NCBI RefSeq assembly: GCF_018320785.1
Contig: NC_054872.1
Span: 22,526,769-22,590,768, forward strand
DNA from: Cheilinus undulatus
Taxonomy: Eukaryota > Chordata > Actinopteri > Labriformes > Labridae
Reading direction: 5' to 3'
Length of the DNA: 64,000 nt
Shown: positions 1 to 12,500 of the stretch, piece after piece
Layout: every line of letters begins with the position of its first letter
Numbering within the stretch: position 1 is the first letter of the stretch
Translations under genes and position numbers: made by a program
Notes under the pieces: model-generated
What the model was told of the DNA's origin: nothing
The model's database searches: none
What the model saw: only the letters and a program-made list of their open reading frames with translations

Positions 1-320
1 TTTCTGATACTCTTTGCCCCCTTTTGCCACTTTAACCCAATTTTTGAAAGATTTTAACCACCGTTAAACCACTTTTCCTGCATGATTTATCCCCGTTGTG
101 CCACTCTTTTATCAATTTTTGCCACTTTTCTTCTATTTCTGCCACTTTTTAACCCCTTTTCATTACTTTCTTGCACTGTTTTTTGTAATTTGTAACCATT
201 GTTTTATAACTTTTGTGCCTTTTTTCCTCTTTAACCAGTTTTTGCCACATTTTAACCTCTTTTCACCATCTTATCCGGTCTTTTTTTGCAGTACTTCTGT
301 CAACCTAAACCCTTTTTTAA
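1..320. repeat. Pyrimidine-rich degenerate tandem repeat
   Basis: Imperfect units built from TTTTGCCACTTTT and TTTTAACCC, about 18-22 bases each, strongly C/T on the plus strand. The same unit recurs at 21,690-22,380. It may continue left of the window. Confidence 0.75.
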
Positions 321-714
321 ATATGGAATAATTATGACAGTAAATCTGTAAAAACAGATTAAATGGTAAGTCCTGCTAAAACTACCTCAATGTTAATTTT
401 TTGTGGGTTGGATTAAACAGCTGTAGACACTTAAAGCCAAAAGATTCTCTTAAAATCTTCCTTTTCTGAATTTAATGATCTTTTAGGGGCCGGACAGGAA
501 GCTTTGGGGGGCCTGATGTGGTCCCCGGGCTGCCAGTTGATGATCAGTGATCTAGGGTAAACCTACATCTGGCAAGACAAACGTTTAGGATGGGCTAAAT
601 CTTTTCATTGAAATGGTAGCCTTCATTCCAATGCTTAAGCATGGTTTAAAGGTGTCCATTGGGTGTTAAAAAGAGCAATTCAGTATACCTAGTATTTTTC
701 ATCCTGTTCCTGAA
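321..714. other. Flank between repeats
   Basis: No gene. A GC-richer piece at 485-545 (GGGGCCGGACAGG, GTGGTCCCCGGGCTGCCAG) resembles the end of a dispersed fish repeat, probably the same element as the pyrimidine-rich array before it. Confidence 0.4.
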
Positions 715-1245
715 CTGATGTTAAGGTTGTGGTATGGTGGACCCAAAATGCAGACCAGATGAAAAAGGTTTAACAGATTTATTGAAATGTGCTCAGGAAG
801 GAGGGGGGAATCCAGGAGTCCTGGTGAGTGAGGGTTTCTTTTCCCACAGGGGAGAGTGAGAGTGCTGCTGATCCAGGAGTCCAGGTGAATGAGAGTCTTT
901 TCAGGGGAGTGAGAGTGAGCGTGCTGCTGCTGGGTTTCAGGGCTGGTGCGAGGTGTGGAGGGAGGCACTGGAGGAAAAAGGAAACACAGGTAAGTCAGAA
1001 TCATTCACAAGAAAGCCCTGGAGATTAATCAATAATCTTTTAGCGAGTGTCACTGGTAGTCAGGGAGCCTTGTACCGCTGTGCGTGGCAGACAATACGCT
1101 GGCACTGAGATGAGAGGCAGCAGCGGTGAAGTAGTGTGATGATTAGAGATCCGCAGCAGGTGTGGTCAGTCGTCTCAGCGCCGCGGGGGAGGGGGAAGCC
1201 TCGGAGAAAGCAAAGTTGGAGACAGCAGCACAAAAACAGAAACTA
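715..1245. repeat. Interspersed repeat with internal minisatellite-like units
   Basis: GC-richer than its surroundings. GATCCAGGAGTCC-type units recur at about 810-885, followed by AGTGAGAGTGAGC units. The downstream part (GTCAGGGAGCCTTGTACCG, GATTAGAGATCCGCAGCAG) I recognise as a recurrent teleost repeat, but I cannot name its class. Confidence 0.45.
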
Positions 1246-2997
1246 GTCCTTCAAAATGAATGAATTTTCAAATCACTACAACTGAAGGGGAATGACGAGC
1301 AATGTGGTTTTTGAATTTGACATTGTGGACAACTACATTGGCACTCTTTCCCTGGTGTTCTGGTCTTTCTCCTCCCTCTGCCTGCAGCTCACCAGAGTGC
1401 AGGAGCAAGAGGGGAGGGGAGGGGGGCATTTAGAGGGGAAATTAAGGGTGTGTAGGTGGGCACACATACTCTGGGGAACTTAAAGTGAGGAGTTGTTTTT
1501 TCCCTGCTGCTTTCTTCCCAAAACAGCCCCCTTTCTCTCCCGGCTTATTAAGATTGCTGTATTTTGTTGTTTTTGACTGGTTTGGAGATTCCCAGTAGTC
1601 CTGTTTTCTATCTTCCAGTGTCCTCTTGGAATATTATATATGGTCAGACAGTTGAGGGGAAGACACTCGGTCCTACTGACCCTTCTCCTTCCAGCTTTTA
1701 AATCTTTTTGGCTGCGGTCGCCTCTTCTTTTTGGATTAGCTTCTTTTCATTATTTTACACTGATTAATTACATTTATCATTCTATAAAGGTTGTGACTTT
1801 TGTGTCTCACTGCTTTGTTACATGTAAATGAGTCTCCTTGCGTTTTTGAGCATTTGTTGCATCCACATTTTATTTTCAGAGCCCATAACACTTCTCCAGT
1901 AAATGAGTCTTGTGATATAGTGGAGAGAAAAGCTTTTAACACTAATGGAGACGTGTTTGTTCTGCAGCAGCTGTGCAGCATCTGTACTCCCCACTGAAAA
2001 CACTCACAATCACTTCAGTAAACAGAGCCGTTCACACGTTAACACTTGTACACACTGTACCTGTTAACTGTAAATAAACTCTGTGTGTGAATGATCTTTT
2101 TCGTGTTTGTAATTTTCTGAATGAACACAGGAGCAGAAATAGAGACAGTATCAAACCAAACATTATAGCTTTGTGGAGACCTGAGGGGCGATCAGGCTGT
2201 CCGAGGCCGAGCAAAGCTTTTATGTCTGCATCATTAGCTTCCTTTTAGTGGCTGAGAGGGTTTCCATCTACTTAACTCTGTTTGTTCCTATCCTCTGACT
2301 CCAACATTGCATACAAAGACTTATCCTGTCAGGTTGTTGTGTCTTATAGGAGACGAGTGGCAGTGACCTGAAAGGTCTGGGTCAAATCTTTGGGCCTGGG
2401 CTGCATTTTTAAATCTATGTTTTTGCCACTTGAAATGTTAATTTTCCTGAAAAATCTGATTGCATTACACTCTCAAAGAATACTACTCTCCACTGTGAGA
2501 ACTCCACAACCTTTTATGTTTAAAGTGGATATTTCTTCTTAATCAGGGCACAAAAGCTTAAAATTCAAGAACTATGAATGTAATTAGTGTTTTGGTTTTA
2601 AATTAAGCAATAAAGTATTCAAATATTTTCATGAATGATAACAAAATGCTTTCTAAAGCTGAGCTTTTCAGCTTTAGGTATGTGATTTTTCTATCATCTG
2701 CTCATTAAATTTTCTACTCTCTTCAATCTTCAATCAATCAAACAGACTTCAATCTTTCTGCTCTCTGGGGGGTTACTGTTGTCTATAGATGATAAAGAAA
2801 AGGCTTGTCAACAACTGTCCAACATTGCTTAATAATATTCATAATCAAGGTCACCGTAAGGTGGTTAATGAAACATTATGAGCTGTTGTAACAGCACCTC
2901 TAGTTTATTTCCTTCATCTCTGATCAAAATGTACCTCTACTCAAAACTAAGATCAAAACAAAGATGCTAAAAATGAACTTTTTCATTCCTTCAATGT
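1246..2997. other. Intergenic, nothing recognised
   Basis: AT-rich flank downstream of scgn. Only short shadow reading frames; no tRNA, gene or clear repeat seen. Confidence 0.5.
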
Positions 2998-3003
2998 TTT
3001 ATT
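2998..3003 (-). terminator. scgn: Candidate scgn polyadenylation signal AATAAA
   Basis: TTTATT on the plus strand reads AATAAA on the minus strand, about 430 bases past the scgn stop. No closer AATAAA was seen. Whether it is used is unknown. Confidence 0.4.
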
Positions 3004-3432
3004 TCCCTCATTAACCCATACTATTCCAGTTATAACAGGACACAGCACACTTGGCAGAGAATCATGCAGATACATGTCAGTATTAAATGTAACAAACTTA
3101 ATCAGCAACGTTCCTGAAAAAAATCTAAAATCACACGTAAAACATTTCATATTTCAATCTTTAAACTTCAGTGATCGCAGACTGATAAATATGTCACAAA
3201 CTTACAGCACAGGCAGCCATTTTAACAAAAAAATACAATTAATATTTCTTTTCATTCTATCAGAATACCACATGCAGTAAACACAGTTGTTACTACTTGT
3301 ATCACACTGTCTTATTGTGTTTCAATCATATTCAGGATCATACAATCCTTATGAATGTTGGTCTAAATCCAAACTTACTATCAGCCAAACAACAAATACA
3401 ATCATTGACTCATACTATGATATGACAACCCT

Positions 3433-3564
3433 TTAACTGAGTTTAGGTTTGACTCCCAGACACAGAGCCAGCTCATTTTTCTGAATCTTTCCATCCTTGT
3501 TGACGTCACAGTGGCGCAGCAGAACAACCCGCAGTTTATCCAGCTCAGGGCCCGTGAGGTTAGG
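3433..3564 (-). CDS. scgn: scgn exon 11 (EF-hand 6, stop)
   Basis: Forty-three codons plus TAA. Contains [20 protein letters not shown], the most conserved secretagogin segment, and ends GVKPKLS. The acceptor is CTCCAG. Confidence 0.96.
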   Translation of the reverse strand, partial: PNLTGPELDKLRVVLLRHCDVNKDGKIQKNELALCLGVKPKLS

Positions 3565-6500
3565 CTGGAGAGGACAGAGCGGAGCAGGAAGAAATTTAAT
3601 GTGGAGAAGACAGATACACAGAACAGATGCTTTATGATGCCGCGTTTGCCAGCTTGAGTTTGATGAGGCTGTACTGAGTGTATCATAAGTGTCATACCAG
3701 TGTTTATACAGGCCCACATCCATCAAACTCAGTAAACATCTACTGTCTGTTGTGGCAGCTATGCTCATTTTATTTTAAGTTATGGCCTGAGGTCCACACT
3801 TAACCCTACATCGAAACTAGTTAGGCTATAATGTTGTGTTACTGTTTGGTTGCACCAAAGAGATACAAGGTTCATCTAAACTTAGAGCATGATTTCAAAA
3901 CTAACCACAAAATTGCTGCAGAAATGATGTTTTTACTTCATTCAGCCAATGGTTGATGTTAGGGTTAACCCAGTAGTATTCTCGAATGCAGTGTTACTTA
4001 CAGTGCTGTCATAACATAACTGCTGTACACTGCTATTAATTCACAGACAGTGAAATGTGTGCAAACTATGACAAAGCATTTTTATTGGATGATAACCAAA
4101 GTCTACAACCTTGATCTAAAAACAACAAATAATAGTGATAGTGAGTGGGGAATCCTCAATAACATGAGGTACTACTTTATTGTTTGACAGCCTTATTTAC
4201 ACCTTCTAAGAGGTAGGTATGAGATTCAGATTATAACTCCAAATTAAAATGACCTGCACATATTTATAACCTAGCATCAAAACTGTTGGACATGTTTGTT
4301 TATCAGTCTTACCCTAACCAGCCCCATCATGTCTTTGACAAATCCGTCCACCTCAGCACCCTCCAGTGCTCCTGTCTTACTCTGAACAAGAAAGACAGAG
4401 ACAGAAAAGAGAAGAGAAGGTTGGAGAAGGTGCAGATTACTCCATGTCATTTATGCCCCACCTGCATCAATCAGTTACACATACATTCATCTCTGTAGTC
4501 AGGTAGTATTTTAAGATATGAAACATCACAGAGTGTATTGTGTTTAATATCTACCACTTGGTTCAATGCAAAACTTGTAATAGAATATTTCCAAAGCAGC
4601 CCGGCAGTATAAAAAACTGCAAAAAGAGGTATTAGGCTCTTAGTATGAAATATACACTCATTGATCACATTTTTCTGGGTATGCCTATTCAACTGCCTAT
4701 TAGGCCAAAAAAAAATCAGCTAATGTTACATGGCAGCAACCGATTCATTTAGGCAGACATGGTTAAAATAATCCACTGAAGTTCAAACTGAGCATCAAAA
4801 TGTCACTTAAATCATCTTTCTTCTCTTTTCTGAGGCTCTGCTTGATCTTCAGCAGATCATCTTGACCATGCCTTCATGTCTTAATAAATAGCTGCTGCCA
4901 TGTGATTGAAATCTTGAGTGAGCAGTTGAATGGGTGTACCTAATAAAGTGATCAGTTAAAAAAAAGCATCTTTGAGTTTCACTTCCTAAAGGATCAGGAA
5001 ATGTTTTGTAAAGGTTTTTTTTAAGAGGTTGCTAGAGTGCATGCTATGCTGTCAATGAACATGTTTGAAAATACAGCCAAGGAGTGAAAGTATAACTTTC
5101 AGACTCAAGCATAGACTCGATTTTAAACAAATTAATTTGTGCAGTCAGACAGGACACTGTAATACTGCAGATTTTGTTAAAAAGGCTCAATGAGCAGATT
5201 ACTTCAAAAATTTTCATCGCTCACTGCTTGTCGGTGCAGGCAAATTCACATTTGTTATTCAACAGACCAGAGGACACTTATGCAAGACTCCTTACTAATC
5301 TGGAAGTCATCATCTGATAAAATCTGTTAGAGTTAACTCATCCACCCAGAGAGTGGTATGACATGAAAATCAGTGCTTTATTTCATTACATTTCATTAAT
5401 GAGGTAAGGGAGATAATTGGATTCACTGCTGCTGTGCTGAGTGGTGTCCTGCACACAGATACATGTGGAGAAAATCAGGAGTGTCATTAATTTAGTGGCA
5501 GTGATAACTGGGAGGGAAACTGCAGTCACAGCCACAGAAAGCTTTGTTTTCACTTATAACTTAACGTTGTTGTTTTCTCTATGCATAATTAATTACAGAC
5601 CAATTAATGGTTCAAACTTGAAACCTTTCAGCCAGATGTCTGCATCTGCATTGTACAAAAACCCAACAAAGTCCAGAGTACAGCCAAAAGTCTCATAGTT
5701 TCCTGACAGTAATGATCTTTTATATAATGAAATAAAGAAGCAGCAGTCCCACCCTGTACATTATTATACTTACAACATCATAATGGGCAAATATCTTGTC
5801 AAAGTCTCTCTTTCTCTCCTCTTTGCTGCATGCCTAGAGAAGAAATGAAATACACTGTTAAAAACAGAATATTCTATGAAAGTACTGAAGTTGGAGTAAA
5901 TAAATGAAGATTACTCATGGATTAGACTTCATTCTGAACCTGTTACGAATGACAAAAACTCACATCCATTTTAAACTGGAGCAGGAAGTTTTCTTCTAAA
6001 GCCATGATCCTTGTAGGGGAAAAAAACACAAATTGTTATTTTATTCACAAGATAAATCTTGTGAATTTTCAGATTCCCGCTCTTGTTGTAAATATGATGC
6101 ATATTAACACTTTCAGCCAATAGGGTGACTGTGGGAGTGATGCTGAATTCACTGCCATGTTTTTTGGGTGTCCACAGGCTTTGGTCTTTCTTTCAAGCTG
6201 TTTGGACCACACTAACTTTTCCATAACGCTGCTTTTACCATGAATGACAGCCTGTTTTACAGAAAATTGATTTTCATCCTGATCTTAAGAGAAATTCTAC
6301 CATTAATATTACAAACCTCAATTCCAAAGAAAGACTGGATATTATGTAAAATGTGGATTATAACAGAATACAGTGATTTGCACATTTTTTTCAACCTATA
6401 TTCAATTGAATACACACATAGCCAAGACATTCATGTTCAAAATTTAAACTTTGTGAAACTAAACACACCCTTCTAAATTTGATACCTGCAATATGTTCTA

Positions 6501-9500
6501 AAAAGTTGGGATTGGGAAAGTCTAGGAAAGGTCTTTGACGCCAACAAAACACCTTGAACATTCAACAGGTGGGTTTGTTTATAGGCAACAGGTGATAGCA
6601 CCATGACTGAGTGTAAAAGAGCACAACTGAAAGGCTTGGTCATTCAAAATCAATGGGTGGCAAAGTTCTCCACTTTATGGACAAATAGTCCAACAGTTTA
6701 TGAACAATGTTCCTAAATTGTAGTTGCAAAGGGATTTAGAGATTTGACTGTCTACAGCCCATAATATCATCAAAAGATTCAGAGGATCTGGAGAAATCTC
6801 TATGTGTAAGGGGCAAGATCATAAACCATTACTGATTGCTGTGTCCTTCAGGCAGCAGTACATTAAAAAACAGCATTATTCTGTGATAGATATGACAGTG
6901 TGAGCTCAGGAGCATTTCAGAAAATCATTGTCAGTTAGCACAGTATGTCACTACATCTACAAATTGAAGTTAAGAATCTACAATGGAAAGTGAAAGTCAT
7001 ATATCAACATCCAGAAGCCCCACCAGCTTCTCTGGGCCAGAGCTCATCTGAGGTTGACCTTCCTACAGTGTAAAGGTGCGCTGTGAACTGATGAATCCAC
7101 ATTTTCACTTTTGTTTTACTTATCATTTGGATATAATGCTTGTTGAGACTTCTAGGCTAAAGAGGAAAACTAATCATCCAGATTGCTATCAAAACAAAAT
7201 TCAAAAGCCAGCATGTGTAATGGTGTAAGGGTGTTTAAGTGCCAATGACAATATCAACTAGCACATCTGTGAATATTGAGAGGTACAACAGGTTTTAGAG
7301 CAACACATGCTTCAATTCAGATTACATCTTTTTCAGGGTTGCCCCTGCTTATTTCAGCATGACAATGCCCAGCCACATTTTGCATGAGTTGCAACAGCAT
7401 GGCTTCACACTGAAAGACGGTGGGGCCGAGTCAGACCTGCATGCAGTCCAGTTTTTGTCACAGTGAATATGTGGTATTCAAATACAACAACAGAAACCCC
7501 TTGCTGCTGAACTTAATATGTACATAAAACAAAACTGAGAAAATTCAGCTTTCAGTACTTTAACAGTGAGTGTCACCAGTCTCCAAATGCTCACAAAGCA
7601 CTGTTTGAAGAAAAGGTGATGTTACATAGTGGTAAACATACTCCTGTCCCAACACTTTTGGAACATTATAATCAGAATGTTTGTCACTTTTCACAAAAAG
7701 GATACAGTTTATCAGTTTAATGATTAATATCTTGTCTTTGTGCTGTCTTTAGTTGAATGGTTGGAAAGGATTTGCAAATCATTGTTTTGTCTTTAATCCC
7801 ATTTCACACAGTGTCCCAACTTTTTTGGAGTTGTGGATTGTAAAACCTTTGTTTATAAAGCTCTTCTCAAAAGTAGTTACATTCGGGTAAAAAAAAGCCA
7901 AAACAGTACAAAACAAATACACATACAGACAACAATAGAACAACACAGTAAATCATAGCTAATAAATAATATATTAATACCCTGTTAAAGAAGACCAACA
8001 CAGCCAAGAGCTCAGAAAATAACAGCTGATAGAAAATAGTTATTAAATGCTATGACATTGAATGTGGCCTCTGAAATCTGCAGGCTGAGACATCCACAGC
8101 TGATGAGCCCGGACTGTGATCACGGTTACCTTTCATGACCTGCAGAGTTTTAAAAACCATTTGATGGTCCCTGCTGGAAGATCTCAGTCAGTAGACTGAC
8201 TCATGGCAAGTTTGTCGGTTAAAATAAAAGGTGAAACCTGGCTGCAAAGACTTTAAACAAGCAACAAAAACTTAAAACTAGCTGTTACCTGGCCAGGTCA
8301 TTCAAATCCAAACAGCCGTCCTTGTTTTTGTCAAAGATTTTCATCTGCAAGACAAAAACACTTTACTGAGAAACATAAATCTCTTTCTGTCCTGTTTATT
8401 TCCTTCAAGCACCATCTGTGACTCCAGAATCAACTCAGAGTTTGATCAGGTTGTCTGAGACTGCAGTGACTTTTTAGACTAAACAAGATGCCCTCTGCTT
8501 CCTTCTGACAAATACAGAAAGTATTTAGATTGGAAAGTTTCTCTCAACAATGTTTTCACATGTATTCACATCAGCTTGTAGAAAAAGGTTTATGAGCCTT
8601 CTGTAGATATAGGTAAAGCTGTTATTTGTGAAAATAATGATGACAGAAATCACACTTTTAAGGACACAGTTTGTACATTTGACCTAATAAGTACTTACAG
8701 TAAATGTGATCTAAGAAAACTGCAGAGAAAGATTATTTAAACCATTTTCAAGCCACATCTATGTACAGGAGATACAACAGAGCCGCTGACACACACACCA
8801 CCACACACATCACAGATATTCTCTAACATTATACTTAATGGTTTTCAAAGGAATGTGTTTGTGTTAATGAACTGTAAACAAACCATTGTGTCTGTGTACT
8901 CCTCCAGTTTGTCAGACGGTACTTCCTTGTGATGCTGCTGGAACAAGTCTTTCAGGAAAGCCTGAAAGACAAAACATTTGCAAACACTGAAACAACAAAA
9001 AAATCAAAAGGATGGGATGATACTCAATTACACAAACAGTCTTTAACAAGGAAACATAATAAATACACAGCAAATTCAGAAGAGGGACATTTTTGGTGTT
9101 GGTGAAATCTCAGCAAGTGCAAAGAAATTTATACTCTGGATTAAGTCAGATCCCTAAAAATATACACAGTGTGTCAGTCAATAAAAAAAAAAAAAAAAAA
9201 AAAATTGGTATTATAGTCATTTTTTGACTATAAAAAGAGACAATGTGCCCTGTAGTTGAACAGACTTAGGACAGCCCCACCAATGAAATTTTTCACCAGC
9301 CGCCACTCAAATCAATAAAAAAAAAACTGGTAAAAAAAAGAAAAAGAAAAAGAAATTGATCCACTGAGAAAATTTTTTTTCTAGTATTACTAAGAGTGTT
9401 GAGCTACATGACAAAAACCAAAGGCAGTTTTAACTCCATTCTGAGTGAAATGGTCCTTAGTGTTAGAGTTGTTTAGTTAGTTGAATAGTTAGTTATATAG

Positions 9501-12500
9501 TTGAACAGATTTAGGACAGCCCCACTGATGAAATTTTTCACCAGCCACCACTGGGCTGAGGGTGATGTTCATTCTCTGCGACACTTCAGAAATCTCCTTG
9601 AACAGAAGAGACATTAGTAAAGGCCTTTTCATATAAATACATTTTTTAGTTGACCTCACCTTGAGCTCCTGAGCAGATATGTAGCCGCTGCAGTCAACAT
9701 CATACTTCTTCCAGATCTTCAGCCGGGAAAAAAGAGCAAATCAGAAAAATATTAACAAGCACTGTGCAAGGATTTTAGTCAAGTGAGTGAGTCAACACAC
9801 CGAGGGACACACTACTAAGGGTTATTATAGAGCAGAATGCTTTTCTGTTGTTTTACACGGTGAGAGACAATGAGAACTAAAATTCACAAGGGAAATATCA
9901 CTCTATAGACATAGTTGGGGTCTTGAAGTTTGAAAACACTTCCTCATATTTTGTATGTGTTGCAACCAAGCTCTCATTTTCTGTTGTTTTTATCATGCCA
10001 ATCTGTTTAACCAAGGAAAGGTGTTGCATTTTTGCTTATCTTAACTTTCATATCATTCTCTTAGAACTTACTGAATCATTTCCTTCCTATTTCAAGATAT
10101 GGTTTTAAAACTTCAATTATAATGCTTTCTATAGCAGGAAAATGTCATGTGGTAGCTGGGTTCTTGTTTTGTGAGCTCTTCGGGCATATTTTAAAAAAGC
10201 TCTTTCTGTCATATGTGACCTTACAGTGACATACAGAATCATAATTTTATCGTCCATGTCAGATTTTGGCCACTTCATGACTGGTTCTTAAACAACGACC
10301 CAATCTTCATCCACATCAAAAGCTGGAATGAATTGTGTGAATCTTCAGTGTCACTCGTCACAGTTCTGCACTAGTGGTGTGGATGGGAGTGGAAGTCTTT
10401 TGCACTTAGTGAAAAACACAGAGAAGATGGTTCCTCCTTACTCTCTGTGATACAAGAGTGCCCTAACCGCCCTAGAGACCCCTCCAACACAGCACAGAGG
10501 TGAGCTGGTCCTTGGCTACTTTTTCTCTGCCTTAGAGACAGGTTTAAAGAAGATAAAGACTCAAATCGATGTAGTAGTTGGATCACCTGCTCATTTAACA
10601 ATGAGCTTGGCTGTATTTAAGATGATGAAATCCAAATTTCAAATAAAATTTGTGCATGAGGGTCGATTCAGGACCATAACAGGTTCATATGAGAATCTGA
10701 TAAAGGTCATATTTAAAAAACAATGGGAACAGCCAATAAAAAAGAGTATCTTAGAAACAAATCAAAATCGAGCTTTAAAAGTCAGCTGATTCTACTTTGT
10801 TGTTGTAGATATGATTGGTCTTTTTAATGCTGATATTGGAAAGACGAGTTGGATAGAGTTGGAAATCAGGGAGAGAGAGTGTGAGGACTGCCATGCGGGG
10901 AAGGAGCCACAAGTTGGATTGAACCCACCTACTTCAAGGATTAGGGCCTCTGTGCATGTGGAGTATGTGAAATGACTGCTAGACCCCAGATTTTTCTTCA
11001 TAATCTCCACAAGTCTCACAAACTCTAATGACACAATTTTATTAGTGTATTCCTTATTGAACAGATGAGTCTCTGCTTCTGCATCAAATAAATCTTTGAT
11101 AATTTCTGTGACTCTACCTTCATGAAGTCGACACTGTTGTCCAGAGGAGCTTCTCTACGGAAGATCAACAGGAAGTTCTCATCTTCAGGGAGGATCATAT
11201 TAGCCAGCTGGAAAATGAGACAGAGCAGGAGTTGAGTGATCAATATGCCTTTGGCATTTCATAATAATGGAACCACAGGAACTAAACTAATTTTGGGACA
11301 CTGTCTATAAAAGATATAAGTGTTGATTTTTTTTTAAATGACACAAAATGAAAAATAAATGTGATCAGTAATCTCTGCATAAAGTACAGCATGTGCACAC
11401 TGCAGCTTCCTGCAGGCTCAGATACACAAGATAGAGAGGATGTATGATTTATATTCTACAGCTCCTCCTGGCTTCACTCCAGTTCATGTTGCTCCTCTCC
11501 TCTCTGTCCTTCTTTTATAGTATCAGCCCTGCATTAGCAGATTAAACTGGCCACTGTCATTTATTGAATTAAAACCCAGGATGAAACTGCAGCCATTTGG
11601 ATCAGAAAGCTGAGTCAGATCAAACGCAATGCGCCAAAAACGAGACCAACCCATGAAGAGCCAGACTTCCTGGACAGACAAGCAGCATTTCCAATTTTGA
11701 TTGTTTTCAGCTATTTCCAAGAAAATTATAAAAAGGAATGGCTATTTTAGACTTAGACATCTTTTTGTAGTATATGTAAGTATTTTTTAATTCAGCCAAT
11801 GTGCAGAAAAATACAGTTCCTCAGATGTCCACTTGAGGCTGACCTCAAAAAACAAGGAAGCCCCATTAACATTAAATCTCATTTTGCAGACTGATATGAA
11901 AAACTCTCTTGTCCAAAGCTTTCAGTAAAATTGGTAAAAAAAAAAAAAATATGATGTGACTTTGGCGATGCATATATTCTGATTTTAAAGACTATAAGGG
12001 TCGTGAATGCATTTGCATTAGTAGACAAGTAGTTATTTGCCAGGAGTCTTAAGGTCTGTCCCACATGAAACTCAGTCCCTGTTTGCATATTGACTGAAAT
12101 TTCAGTCAGCATCTTCAATATGGTGACTGCCCTCTAAGGCTTCATAATGCCTCTTCAGGAACCAGTGAGTGACATCACTGAGTCTACAACCACTGTTGAT
12201 AAAGTTGATGTATTTAACAGAGAAAAACAACCACTATAACTAGTAAATAGACATTTCAGAAGGTGGAATTTGAGGAGAATGAGACAGTGGTTTAGTTGTA
12301 CTGCAAGCAAATGGCTACTGGTTGAACATTAGCAGAGGCAGTTATCATGGCAATTTAATCAGAACTGAACAGAATTTCTTTATTAAAACCTTTTTGTGGT
12401 AGAAAATCTGTTTTTGCAATCTCCTGAGTATTTTAACATAACAATGGCTGCCTGCCAGGTTTGCATTATAGAGTCTACTCCCACACAGCAGTACATTCCT

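Noticed and set aside
98..331. Plus-strand reading frame of 77 codons rich in F and L
   Set aside because: Translation of the C/T-rich tandem repeat; composition only.
828..1028. Plus-strand reading frame in the interspersed repeat, with a good donor-like ACAGGTAAGT
   Set aside because: No family recognised; the repeat units explain the frame.
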